IMG/VR virus record: IMGVR_UViG_3300010330_000010
Span: 1 to 57,890 of that record
Length of the DNA: 57,890 bases
DNA from: a virus
Reading direction: 5' to 3' (one strand)
Below the pieces are notes generated by a model. The model was given only the letters and a program-made list of their open reading frames with translations, searched no databases and had not been told where the DNA came from. The translations under genes and the position numbers were made by a program. Positions 1 through 7,515 of the stretch are shown here, one piece after another; position 1 is the first letter of the stretch; each line of letters begins with the position of its first letter.

Positions 1-1645
1 CCCCAAGCGCCTGTAGCGCACCTCCCGCAAGTGGCCTCCCCACCGCAAACGCCCCCGCCAGGAACATCGCCGCATACGGATGCTTCTCGACGAAGTTAGC
101 AATCCTCGTTATCACCCGCGCCAGAATCGGGGCAAGCTGCACAAGGGCCTTTGAGGTCGCGACGATGGCCTGCGCCATCGCGACGAATGCGTTCTTCAGC
201 CCCTCGACGAACTTCTGCCACTGCTCCTCACCGCCGAATAGCTCGGCCCCGAGCTTGTTGATGAACGCTTTGACGCGCGTGATTACGTCCCCGAACCCCG
301 CCATCAGCGCGTCGCCAACCTGCTTGACGAAGCGCCCCAATGCTTCCTTCGCCGACCCCTCCGTGCCGAAGCTCGCCCACAGTCCGCGCAGCGCGTTCAA
401 TACGCCTCGCACCACCGCCCCGACCCGCCGCCCGAGTTGCTCAGCCCAACCGGCCTGACTGATCTGCTGGGCTATGTTGCGCAGGATGTCCACGAACCCG
501 CGCGCGCTTGGGTTTATCCCGCGCGCGAACTCCACGGACAGCTTCTGCACATCCCCGACGAATGCCCGCCACTGCCCCTGCAGCGTGTTGAGCTGCTGCT
601 GCTGCATGTCGTACGCGCGGTTCGTGCCCGTGATCTGTTCGCGCAGCCGCGCGTACTCCTCGATGTTGCGCCGCAGGATCATGACCGCGCCCGCCGCCCG
701 GACGCCGAATATCTTCGCGAGCAACTCCGGCGGCAGCTTCTGCAGCTTCTGCATTACGTCAACCAGACCGTGCGTCTTGATGTTGAGGTCGGCAACGGAC
801 AGCCCGTATCGAGCCAGCGCCTTCTGGTTCTCTTTGGTGACGTTGAGCAGACTGTACAGCGTCATGCGCAACTGCGTCCCGGCCATGCTCGCGTCGAGCC
901 CACGGTTCACGAGCAACGCCAGCGCCGCGAGCGTGTCCTCCAACTGCAGCCCGAACTCCGCCGCCGCCGCGCCGACGTACGGCAATGACACGGCCAGTCG
1001 GGTCATGTTCATCCGGCTCTTGCCAATCGTAGCAGCGAGAGCGTTGACGATGCGGTCCGTATCCTCGGCATTCAGCCGGAACATCTTCATCGTGCTCGTG
1101 ACCAGTTCGGTGGTGAGCCCCATGTCGGCCAGCGTGCCTTCCGCCAGCGCCAGCACGCCCGGCATTGTTCGCATCACCTCGTCGATGCTCAGCCCCGCGC
1201 TCGCGAGCGCGTAGAACCCGTCCGCAATCTCCGTCGCCATCTTGTTGGACTGCTGGGCGAGTTCAAGGCCGAAGTCCGACAACTTCGCGCGCGCTTCCGT
1301 AAACGCGTCGCCCACGAGGCCCGTCACAGCCAGCGCATTCACGACCGCCTGCTCGTAATCAGCGAAGGCATTCAGCGCCCGTCGGCCTATCTCCTCGGCA
1401 ATCACTGCGCCCGCCACGACCGCCATGCGCGCCATGTTCCACAGGCGCCGGGCGACGTTAGCCACCGTCCGCCCGATGGCCGCAAGCGCCCGCGCCCCGA
1501 CGCGCCCCATCACGCGGAAGCCGGTATTCACGCGCTGGGCATACCGCTCGATGCCCCGCAGGTCACGTTGCGTCTGGCGGTACGCCTGCTGCCCCTGGCG
1601 CTTTGCCCCCAAGACTACGCCATATTCTATCGTTCGTGACGGCAT
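1..1645 (-). CDS. tail tape measure protein, N-terminal 548 residues (runs off the left edge)
   Basis: Scaffold protein that sets tail length and helps DNA ejection. The ATG at 1645-1643 follows a GAGGT ribosome site 6 nt upstream and gives MPSRTIEYGVVLGAKRQG. The frame stays open to base 1. Around residues 100-260 it has the pattern of the TP901-type tape measure core (TMPGVLALAEGTLADMG, then MKMFRLNAEDTDRIVNALA). Later residues include hydrophobic Ala/Gly-rich segments. It follows the tail chaperone genes, the usual order in lambda-like tails, and overlaps the frameshift extension by 83 nt. The frame continues without a break into 57890-57535, giving 666 residues in all; at about 1.5 angstrom per residue that predicts a tail near 100 nm. 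Confidence 0.9.
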   Translation of the reverse strand, partial: MPSRTIEYGVVLGAKRQGQQAYRQTQRDLRGIERYAQRVNTGFRVMGRVGARALAAIGRTVANVARRLWNMARMAVVAGAVIAEEIGRRALNAFADYEQAVVNALAVTGLVGDAFTEARAKLSDFGLELAQQSNKMATEIADGFYALASAGLSIDEVMRTMPGVLALAEGTLADMGLTTELVTSTMKMFRLNAEDTDRIVNALAATIGKSRMNMTRLAVSLPYVGAAAAEFGLQLEDTLAALALLVNRGLDASMAGTQLRMTLYSLLNVTKENQKALARYGLSVADLNIKTHGLVDVMQKLQKLPPELLAKIFGVRAAGAVMILRRNIEEYARLREQITGTNRAYDMQQQQLNTLQGQWRAFVGDVQKLSVEFARGINPSARGFVDILRNIAQQISQAGWAEQLGRRVGAVVRGVLNALRGLWASFGTEGSAKEALGRFVKQVGDALMAGFGDVITRVKAFINKLGAELFGGEEQWQKFVEGLKNAFVAMAQAIVATSKALVQLAPILARVITRIANFVEKHPYAAMFLAGAFAVGRPLAGGALQALG

Positions 1646-2045
1646 CGGCTACCTCGGCGAGCAGCGACAGGATGTGTTGCCATGCCTCGATGCGCCATCG
1701 TGCGTGCGCATCTATCGGCTGGCCGCTCGGCGGCTGCCCCGTGCGTTCCAGCCACAACGCTTCCTCCCACAGCACCGCAATCCAGTGCAGCAGCGCCCGT
1801 TCGGATACATCGCAAAATCGCTCCTGCAACAACTCTCTCTCGTGCTCCCGCCGTGCGGCCTCGCGTTGCGCCGCTATCCGCCGCAACCGCCGACGCTCCT
1901 CCGGCGGCGACTGCAGCGTCACGACAGGCCCGTCCGTCCGCTCGGTCTCTATCTCTACCTCCGGCTGCGTCAGTTGCCAGAGGCCGCGCTCCTGACCCGT
2001 GCGTTCGTCCTCTATCAGCCTTGCCGCAAGGCGGGCTGTTCGGAC
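1563..2045 (-). CDS. tail assembly chaperone frameshift extension (GT-like, -1 frame)
   Basis: This is the downstream half of a gpG/gpGT-type pair. The -1 frame is open from the slippery TTTTTTG (2051-2045) to the stop at 1563 and adds 160 residues (VRTARLAARLIEDERTG onwards) to the upstream 165, giving a fusion of about 325 residues. It is acidic and Arg-rich with a likely helical, coiled-coil-like stretch (PPEERRRLRRIAAQREAARR) and a Trp-rich end. The only in-frame standard start is a GTG at 1922 without a good ribosome site, so translation by frameshifting is more likely than free initiation. It lies directly before and overlaps the tape measure, as T-type chaperone genes do. Confidence 0.75.
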   Translation of the reverse strand, partial: VRTARLAARLIEDERTGQERGLWQLTQPEVEIETERTDGPVVTLQSPPEERRRLRRIAAQREAARREHERELLQERFCDVSERALLHWIAVLWEEALWLERTGQPPSGQPIDAHARWRIEAWQHILSLLAEVADAVTNDRIWRSLGGKAPGAAGVPPDAT

Positions 2046-2539
2046 AAAAAAGCCTCGAACGCCTCTCGCGCGTCGCCCGTCCGCCCCGCAACGTAGTCCA
2101 TCGCGCCCTCGATGTAATCCGCGAGCTTGGGCGACATGCTCTCATAGACGGCGAGGTTGTGCTCGTTGCGCCCCTCTTTCTCGCGCTTGTAGGTCACGCG
2201 ACCACAGGCATTGCCGTCCGCGTCAACATGCGGCAGGCAGAAGTCCACAATCTGCGCGTAGCACTTTTCGAGGAAAATCGCCCAGCCATCCACGGTGCCC
2301 GCGAACTGCGCGCGCTCAGGCTCGCCATCGCCCCCGAGTTCAACCCGGTCGGCGCGGAACGTGAGGCCCGCCGGTTCGATCCGCCGCTCACCGCGATTGT
2401 CCGGCGCCCGCACCTCGATGAAGTACTCTTGCGGCAGCGTCGGGATGCCGAACCGCACCGGCTGCCGCTCAATCACAATGCCAAACTGCGCCCAGTCGCC
2501 GCCTGCCCTCTGCTCCTCGTCTTTGCGCTCGTCGCTCAT
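2015..2539 (-). CDS. tail assembly chaperone (gpG-like), zero-frame product
   Basis: A 174-residue acidic protein lying between the tail tube and tape measure genes, the position of gpG-type chaperones that hold the tape measure protein during tail assembly. Start MSDERKDEE follows GGGAGG. Near its C-terminus the codons GCT TTT TTG contain the heptamer T TTT TTG in the correct phase for -1 slippage; 14 residues of zero-frame protein follow it before the TGA at 2015. No enzymatic motif is visible. Assignment rests on gene order, size and the slippery site, not on strong sequence similarity. Confidence 0.75.
   Translation of the reverse strand: MSDERKDEEQRAGGDWAQFGIVIERQPVRFGIPTLPQEYFIEVRAPDNRGERRIEPAGLTFRADRVELGGDGEPERAQFAGTVDGWAIFLEKCYAQIVDFCLPHVDADGNACGRVTYKREKEGRNEHNLAVYESMSPKLADYIEGAMDYVAGRTGDAREAFEAFLSEQPALRQG
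2045..2051 (-). promoter_or_regulatory. -1 ribosomal frameshift site TTTTTTG
   Basis: The heptamer fits X XXY YYZ in the zero frame (GC[T TTT TTG]). After slippage the next codon is GTC at 2045-2043, in the same frame as the downstream chaperone extension. Such sites between G- and T-type tail chaperone genes are conserved in long-tailed phages. Confidence 0.8.
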
Positions 2540-2542
2540 CGT

Positions 2543-2851
2543 CTACCTCCCGTTGTCTGTGTCCCGCAGTCTGCCAATCCACTCCCGACACTTCCGCACG
2601 CCTCTGGCGTATCGCCCGATGTGTATCCACGCCCCGCGTGTTTCCGCCGCGCACAGGGCGTCCCGAAACTCCTGCGTCTCCGTATCCCCGCGCAACTCGA
2701 AGGCTATGCTTCCCTCCCGCGCCTGCCGGTCCCCCTCTTCACGCAACGCCTCCGCATCCGCGGCATCAAGCACCCGCGCACCGACAATCGGAAACCCACA
2801 TGCGTGCAACACCGCGGCGCGCGTTATGCTCGTGGTCACGTAGCCAGCCAT
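2543..2851 (-). CDS. hypothetical protein between tail tube and tail chaperones
   Basis: A 102-residue protein starting MAGYVTTSITRAAVL. The ATG at 2851 is chosen because GGAGGG lies 9 nt upstream. An alternative ATG at 2875 overlaps the stop of the tail tube gene (ATGA) but has poor ribosome-site spacing. The protein is charged, with ADAEALREEGDRQAREG in the middle and an Arg-rich C-terminus. The position suggests a small tail-assembly or chaperone-associated protein; no family is recognised. Confidence 0.65.
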   Translation of the reverse strand: MAGYVTTSITRAAVLHACGFPIVGARVLDAADAEALREEGDRQAREGSIAFELRGDTETQEFRDALCAAETRGAWIHIGRYARGVRKCREWIGRLRDTDNGR

Positions 2852-2871
2852 GCGCTCTATCCCTCCCTGCG

Positions 2872-3783
2872 TCATGTCTCCGCGATGGTGATCGGCGCGG
2901 TCGTCCCGTCCGCGCTCGACAGCGCTGTGAAGGGCACGCCTTCCTCGATGATGGTCTGGCTTGCATCGCCACCCGCGTGCAGCGCCTGGCCGGTGTAGAC
3001 GATGCGCGGCAACTCGAGGGTCACCGTCCCGACGGCAGACCGCTCGCATACTATCTTCAGCGCCGCTTCCTGACCATTGAGGAAGTCGTTGTAGACTGCG
3101 GCGTCGATGAACCGCCGGTCAAACGTTCCCGTCACCAACTGAATGCCATTCGCCAGATACTGCGGGTAGAGTTGCTTGTTGACGGTCGCACCATCGCCGG
3201 CGCTCTCGATCTGATTGTCGATCTCGATGGTGACGTTGTGGACGGCGTTCGTGGTGGCGTACGCGCCGCCGCCGGTCTTCATCTCGATGTAGCTCTCGTG
3301 CTTCTCATACGGCGTCGTCGTCACCGCGTCCTCGCTCGTCAGGTCAACGCCCGTGTCGCCGAACTTGCCCGTCACGTCCATCCGCCACATCGGTGTACCC
3401 GAACCCGTGAACTCCAGCCGCGCCGACGCGCACTTGCAATCCCGGAACTTCCGCCGCGTAGTGACGAACTCCACCGCAATCGTCGCCCACTTGCCCTGCC
3501 CGTCGGAGTCGCGCGTGATGATCCAGTCGATCAGGTCGGAGCTACCGCCCGGTATCGGCCACAACGTCAGGCTACCCGATACCGACTGAACCTCCCGCAG
3601 GTAGTGGTTCTGGTACTGTACGCCGTCCGCCCAGTCCAGAAATGAGTAGGCGGGGTCTTCGCTGAGACTCTCGGCCTCGGGCAACCGCCAGACCGTAAAC
3701 GATCCCGCCGCCGTAATATCCTCGCCCTCGCTGTTCTGGAGCGCGAAGCCCAGCTTTGTCCGCTTGCGTTGTATCAGGCTCAT
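2872..3783 (-). CDS. major tail (tube) protein
   Basis: A 303-residue protein with features typical of phage tail tube proteins: a beta-rich sequence, a short polar N-terminus MSLIQRKRTKLGFALQ, a central segment SLTLWPIPGGSSDLIDWI, and repeated strand-like stretches such as HNVTIEIDNQIESAG and LVTGTFDRRFIDAAVYN. The start follows GGAGG. It lies after the tail terminator and connector genes and before the chaperones, the canonical place for the tube subunit. Minor tail protein is possible, but its position and single-copy beta-sandwich character favour the tube. Confidence 0.75.
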   Translation of the reverse strand: MSLIQRKRTKLGFALQNSEGEDITAAGSFTVWRLPEAESLSEDPAYSFLDWADGVQYQNHYLREVQSVSGSLTLWPIPGGSSDLIDWIITRDSDGQGKWATIAVEFVTTRRKFRDCKCASARLEFTGSGTPMWRMDVTGKFGDTGVDLTSEDAVTTTPYEKHESYIEMKTGGGAYATTNAVHNVTIEIDNQIESAGDGATVNKQLYPQYLANGIQLVTGTFDRRFIDAAVYNDFLNGQEAALKIVCERSAVGTVTLELPRIVYTGQALHAGGDASQTIIEEGVPFTALSSADGTTAPITIAET

Positions 3784-3826
3784 TGCTACCTACCACCTCC
3801 GGCACCTCTCGCGCCGAGGTTAGTCA

Positions 3827-4330
3827 TTACGTGTACTCTCCGGCTTCTCGCCCTATCTTCACCCGCACGTCTATGCCCGCGGCCCGCACGCGCCGCGAGA
3901 ACCCTTCGATGTTCAGCCCCGGCGTCGTGCTGCACCGCATCGCCAGCAGAATGTCCTCCGCCGCGCCGCCGAGCGTCATGTTGTCGTAATCGTCGAGCAC
4001 GGCTGCAATCGCGTCCGCGTACGCGGCCAGCGCCTCGTCAGCCTCCTCCGGGTCGTCGTCATGGATGACCACCAGCACGCGGAAATCGTACAGGCGCTCG
4101 ATGTACGTGTCCGCCCCGCCGATGGATGGCCCGGCGCCGCCCTCGCCCTGCGACCATCCCATGAAGCGCACCACAACCGCCGGGCACTCGTGCGTGCTTC
4201 TCGGCTCGTCCCGCTTGCTGAACCACGTCTCGATGGGCGGGAGGTTCAGCGCCGTGAGCTTCGGAGGCAAATCGGCCTTCAGCGCCGACAGCAAGCCAGC
4301 CCTGATAGCGTTCGCGTAGGTGGTCGCCAT
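3827..4330 (-). CDS. tail terminator / minor tail U-like protein
   Basis: A 167-residue protein, MATTYANAIRAGLLSALKADL, with an amphipathic N-terminal helix, then FRVLVVIHDDDPEEADEALAAYADAIAAVLDDYDNM, a pattern common in tail completion proteins that cap the tube. It sits immediately upstream of the tail tube and downstream of the gp10/gpG-like gene, the usual spot for a terminator or head-tail joining protein. The start follows GAGAGG. No catalytic motif is seen; function is inferred mostly from synteny. Confidence 0.6.
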   Translation of the reverse strand: MATTYANAIRAGLLSALKADLPPKLTALNLPPIETWFSKRDEPRSTHECPAVVVRFMGWSQGEGGAGPSIGGADTYIERLYDFRVLVVIHDDDPEEADEALAAYADAIAAVLDDYDNMTLGGAAEDILLAMRCSTTPGLNIEGFSRRVRAAGIDVRVKIGREAGEYT

Positions 4331-4334
4331 CCTC

Positions 4335-4829
4335 TCAGTCCTCGACGAACAGGTGCTTCATGATGATGTCCGCCCACGCCTCGTCCTGCTCCCGCGTGGG
4401 GCGGATGGCCTCACGCTTCGGCAGGTTGCCCGCGCCCACGGCGTGCAGCAGGCCGAGGTTGAACATGCGACCCTTCTTGCCCACGACCGCAAGGCTTCCG
4501 ATGACCAGGCTGTCGCGCTCTATCCACCGCACCGCCGTCGGCCAGTTGCTATCCGTCAGCGATTGCGCGAGGTCGCCGCGCGCCACCAGTATCGGCATGT
4601 CGCCGAAGAGGCGCTGCTTGCGCTTGCGATAGCGGTCGCTGAGCGCCCTCCAGCGCGGACGCCCTCCGTAGGCCCCGCTGGCCTCGAATACCTCCTCCTG
4701 CTCGCCCTCGAACTGCGCCACGATACCGCGCCATGCGGGCGTCAGGTCGGCCTGTGCGCGAAGCGCCCTGTCGATGACGGCCATCGTCTCCTCGAAGCCG
4801 TACGTGACTACCGACAGTTCAACGCCCAT
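4335..4829 (-). CDS. phage virion morphogenesis / head-tail joining protein (Mu gpG or HK97 gp10-like)
   Basis: A 164-residue protein containing RWRALSDRYRKRKQR followed by ILVARGDLAQSLTD. This combination of a basic, Trp-containing 'alone or with repeated basic residues' segment with 'L..tG.L..S' is typical of Mu gpG-type virion morphogenesis proteins that complete the tail or join it to the head. The ATG at 4829 overlaps the previous stop as TAATG; a GTG two codons upstream is possible. It fits the connector cluster between capsid and tail genes. Confidence 0.65.
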   Translation of the reverse strand: MGVELSVVTYGFEETMAVIDRALRAQADLTPAWRGIVAQFEGEQEEVFEASGAYGGRPRWRALSDRYRKRKQRLFGDMPILVARGDLAQSLTDSNWPTAVRWIERDSLVIGSLAVVGKKGRMFNLGLLHAVGAGNLPKREAIRPTREQDEAWADIIMKHLFVED

Positions 4830-5281
4830 TACCACTCATCGCTCCGCGCGAACCAGGCGTCGAGGTAGTCCTGCTCCGTGCTCGTGAGTGAGTCGTACCC
4901 GTCCTCCGGATCGAGCCCGGGGCCATCCGTCGCGACGCTGGCATCGCTGAGTTCGTCCTCGCCGCTGAGGATGCGCGCAAGCTCGTCCATGACCTGCTTT
5001 TCGAGCCCGTCGGCGTGCGCGTTGCGCTCCTCGGGGTCGTCGTTGGCGTGGAACCATTGCAGCGCCCGCGCCGCCGTCAGCCGCGCACACAGAGACACTA
5101 TCCGCCGGTAGGCAATCGGATTCGCCGCGCTCGTCACAGGCAGCGAGTAGACTGTGCCCAACATCCCGGTCACCAGGTCCTCGCACGCCTGCTGGACCGT
5201 CGTCCCGTAGTTTCGCAGGTCCACGTTGCCCTGGAACCCCGACGGAATGTGCTCCTCGATGTCCGCCCAATCAGCGTACAT
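4829..5281 (-). CDS. head-tail connector (DUF1320/gp36-like)
   Basis: A 150-residue protein starting MYADWADIEEHIPSGF, with a helical core (AYRRIVSLCARLTAARALQWF) and an acidic C-terminus (DLTSTEQ-type region and DAWFARSDEW end). Mu gp36/DUF1320-like connectors have this size, an N-terminal 'Y....D' motif and a helical bundle, and lie just after the capsid genes. It is followed by the morphogenesis protein with a 3-nt overlap. The call rests on size, position and overall pattern. Confidence 0.55.
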   Translation of the reverse strand: MYADWADIEEHIPSGFQGNVDLRNYGTTVQQACEDLVTGMLGTVYSLPVTSAANPIAYRRIVSLCARLTAARALQWFHANDDPEERNAHADGLEKQVMDELARILSGEDELSDASVATDGPGLDPEDGYDSLTSTEQDYLDAWFARSDEW

Positions 5282-5287
5282 TCGCCA

Positions 5288-5644
5288 TTACCCTTCGAGC
5301 GGCATCTCCTCGTGCGCGAGGTCCCGCCACGTCTTGAACGCAGGCTGCTTGGTCCGCTGCACGCTCGCAAGCTCCTTGCGCAGCATGTCGCGCCGCTCGT
5401 TTGCGCCCCACATGTCCACGTTCTCCGGGTCGCGCCCCTTTGCCTCGGCGCGCTCGATCTCCACCTCAAGCCAGCGCAGGTAGGCACTGCGGTCCAGGTA
5501 GTGCCCCGCCGCCGTCTGGAATACCGCGCCCTCCGGCAACTGCGGTTCGCTCACGCGTTCAAGGTCGTCCGCGCTCAACACCTGCGGCCCGTCATCGACC
5601 TTCTCCTCGCTCGTCCTCTCCTGCGTCTTCTCTGCGTCCTGCAT
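5288..5644 (-). CDS. hypothetical protein in the capsid-connector cluster
   Basis: A 118-residue, highly charged protein (MQDAEKTQERTSEEKVDDG) with a predicted helical centre YLRWLEVEIERAEAKGR and ANERRDMLRKELASVQR. The start follows AAAGGAGAG. It has no recognisable family motif. Its place between a decoration-like protein and the connector suggests a virion or assembly role. Confidence 0.6.
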   Translation of the reverse strand: MQDAEKTQERTSEEKVDDGPQVLSADDLERVSEPQLPEGAVFQTAAGHYLDRSAYLRWLEVEIERAEAKGRDPENVDMWGANERRDMLRKELASVQRTKQPAFKTWRDLAHEEMPLEG

Positions 5645-5665
5645 TTTGCTCTCTCCTTTGTGCCC

Positions 5666-6025
5666 TCATATGCTCCCGAACGCAATCAGCGTCACGGTCG
5701 CGGCGTTGGCCCCGCCGTTCACGGCGCGCACGCGGAACTGATAGGCGTTGATGTCGAGCCGCAAGACGCCGCTACCGTCCGCCGTCAGCGTCTTGCTCGT
5801 GACGTAGTTGCCGCCGGTCGTCGTCAGGTCGCGCACCGGCACCCCCTGCCGCCACGTGCTCCCGTCCTCGCTGATGTCCACGTACAGCGCGACGGACTCA
5901 CTGCCCGTCCCCACGTCGATGCTGTAGTAGACGTCAACGTGCCGGTAGGCCGGAAACGTCACGGCCCCGCCCGTGAGCGTCTTGCCCGCCGCGACCGCCT
6001 GTGCATCCGCGATTATCTGCTCCAT
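5666..6025 (-). CDS. probable virion decoration or spike-like beta protein
   Basis: A 119-residue beta-rich protein, MEQIIADAQAVAAGK then GGAVTFPAYRHVDVYYSIDVG and YQFRVRAVNGGANAATVTL. The pattern resembles small immunoglobulin-like or decoration proteins placed next to capsid genes in phages. Start follows GGAGG. It is separated from the capsid gene by a stable hairpin. Function is inferred from composition and position. Confidence 0.55.
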   Translation of the reverse strand: MEQIIADAQAVAAGKTLTGGAVTFPAYRHVDVYYSIDVGTGSESVALYVDISEDGSTWRQGVPVRDLTTTGGNYVTSKTLTADGSGVLRLDINAYQFRVRAVNGGANAATVTLIAFGSI

Positions 6026-6050
6026 GCAGCACCTCCGCCCGCCTCGTGTG

Positions 6051-6080
6051 AGGGGCGGCAGGGACGCTCGCCGCCCCTCC
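6051..6080 (-). terminator. stem-loop downstream of the capsid gene
   Basis: A perfect 10-bp stem, GAGGGGCGGC paired with GCCGCCCCTC, with a 10-nt loop just after the capsid stop. It lacks a U-run, so it is more likely an mRNA-stabilising hairpin or partial terminator that raises capsid expression over the downstream genes than a full terminator. Confidence 0.5.
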
Positions 6081-6103
6081 CTTTAGCGCGCTACAGCTAC
6101 CCG

Positions 6104-7075
6104 TCAGTAGTCAAACGTCGGGTCCGTCCAACTCGCCCCGCCAAGGTAGATACAGGCACCGGCGCCGCGCTGCGTCACCTTCACGCTCCCATAGCGCCGG
6201 TACATCGTGACGACCTTCGTGAAGTCGTCTTCGGTCTCGGTGATGAGGTCCTTCCCCGGCCCTTCCACGTCGCGCCAGTAACACGGCTTGACGTTGGTGT
6301 CGACGATCAGGACGTAGTTCTCGGGCACCCAATCGTTCACCACGAGCGGCACGCCCGCGAGGGTGATCGGGTTCTCGGGGAAAACCCCGGCCTCCTGCAG
6401 CCGGGCAATCGTCGGCGTCGTGACGTAGTTACTCGTCGTGTTGAGTTCGGCCTTGCCCACCAGCTTCTCGGCCTGCGCGGAGTTCATCCAGCCCATGAGG
6501 CCGCCATTCTGGGCGTACCCATGCTCCAGGATGGTCTGCGTCCCCGCCGCAATATGAGCCACCGCCAGCGAGCCAGAGACATTGTAGGCCAGGTAGTGGT
6601 CATGCGACGTCGTGAAGCTGTTCATCTTGTAGGCAGGCGGGGCGACGGACATACTCGCATCCCAGAAGCCTCCGTCCTTGAGCATCGCCGCGATGACAAG
6701 CTCCTGGATGAGCCGCTCGTCCGCCTTCATCGCGTCCTGCGCCAGGTCGCGAACCTCCTGCGAACTCAGCCCCCGCTCCCACGCCTCCTTGCTGTGCCCG
6801 ACGGCCAGGTGATACTTCACGGGCTCGCTCAGGCTGATGTCGCGGTACAGGTAGCGGTCCCAGCCGGGCTCGCCATGATCGTCGCCACCCGTCCGAAACC
6901 GCGCGGCACTCTGCGCCACGCGTACCGTCTTCTTCTCCGTCCGCACGCAGAACAGGTCGCGGAACAACTCGCGCTCTGCGGCGGTCAGCTCGATCGACCG
7001 AGTAATCTCGGTGTAGAGTATCGAGCTGGGCACGTTGTCCGTGGTGATCAGTCCCTGCGGTGCTCCCACAGCCAT
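6104..7075 (-). CDS. major capsid protein
   Basis: A 323-residue protein, MAVGAPQGLITTDNVPSS. It has the segments expected of phage major capsid proteins: a helical spine-like part (SLSSQEVRDLAQDAMKADERL, shown in part), a body with AGVPLVVNDWVPENYVLIVDT, which is the typical 'G.pvv..d..p....li.d' strand near the C-terminus, and a final beta part (YGSVKVTQRGAGACIYLGG). Start follows GGAGG. It lies directly after the decoration and protease/scaffold genes, and a stem-loop follows it. Mu-type rather than classic HK97 ancestry is suggested by the Mu-like upstream genes. Confidence 0.8.
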   Translation of the reverse strand: MAVGAPQGLITTDNVPSSILYTEITRSIELTAAERELFRDLFCVRTEKKTVRVAQSAARFRTGGDDHGEPGWDRYLYRDISLSEPVKYHLAVGHSKEAWERGLSSQEVRDLAQDAMKADERLIQELVIAAMLKDGGFWDASMSVAPPAYKMNSFTTSHDHYLAYNVSGSLAVAHIAAGTQTILEHGYAQNGGLMGWMNSAQAEKLVGKAELNTTSNYVTTPTIARLQEAGVFPENPITLAGVPLVVNDWVPENYVLIVDTNVKPCYWRDVEGPGKDLITETEDDFTKVVTMYRRYGSVKVTQRGAGACIYLGGASWTDPTFDY

Positions 7076-7090
7076 CAGTCTACACCTCCG

Positions 7091-7468
7091 TTACGCGGTC
7101 GGAATGTTGTACGAGAGTTGCGGCTGGAAGTACCAGATCTTATCTGAAATCGCTACACCAATGGCCTGCTTGCCCGAGCCGCCGGTCTGCGTTTCCGCGC
7201 CGGCGGTCGTGGAGAGATACACAAGCGCGCCCTTGGTGAGCGAGCTTCCGTCGTTACGCACACCCTGCGTGATGATAGTCACCGGGTCGCCGCTGCTGGC
7301 GTCCGTGTCTACGGCGCCGATGCACGGGCGCAGGTCCGAGTCATCCGCATCGGCCTTGTACACCTTGCCGTCCGCCGACTTGATGCACACATTGTCGCCC
7401 GACGACAGCGCCTGACCAGCCTCCAGCGAATCGGCCCAGCTACTATCAACCCTCACAAAGACAGCCAC
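7091..7468 (-). CDS. capsid decoration protein (DUF2190-like)
   Basis: A 125-residue protein, VAVFVRVDSSWADSLEAGQ, with repeated short strands 'GDNVCIKSADGKVYKADADD' and 'GVRNDGSSLTKGALVYLS'. This is the pattern of DUF2190-type head decoration proteins ('G..v......G.v..a'). GTG at 7468 is chosen because it lies 8 nt after GGAGG; another GTG three codons upstream is too close to that site. It sits 16 nt before the capsid gene, as decoration proteins often do. Confidence 0.6.
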   Translation of the reverse strand: MAVFVRVDSSWADSLEAGQALSSGDNVCIKSADGKVYKADADDSDLRPCIGAVDTDASSGDPVTIITQGVRNDGSSLTKGALVYLSTTAGAETQTGGSGKQAIGVAISDKIWYFQPQLSYNIPTA

Positions 7469-7515
7469 GCAGGTCACCTCCTATCGTGGCGGCGCGCAAC
7501 GCCCGCGCCGCGTGT

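Noticed and set aside
1563-1922. Independent 119-residue gene starting at GTG 1922
   Set aside because: No ribosome site; the frame is continuous with the -1 product of the slippery site, which explains it better.
5015-7147. 710-codon open frame on the plus strand (and many others, for example 7486-9915 and 51244-53334)
   Set aside because: They lie opposite well-supported minus-strand genes, lack ribosome sites and have Arg/Pro/His-rich nonsense composition caused by high GC content.
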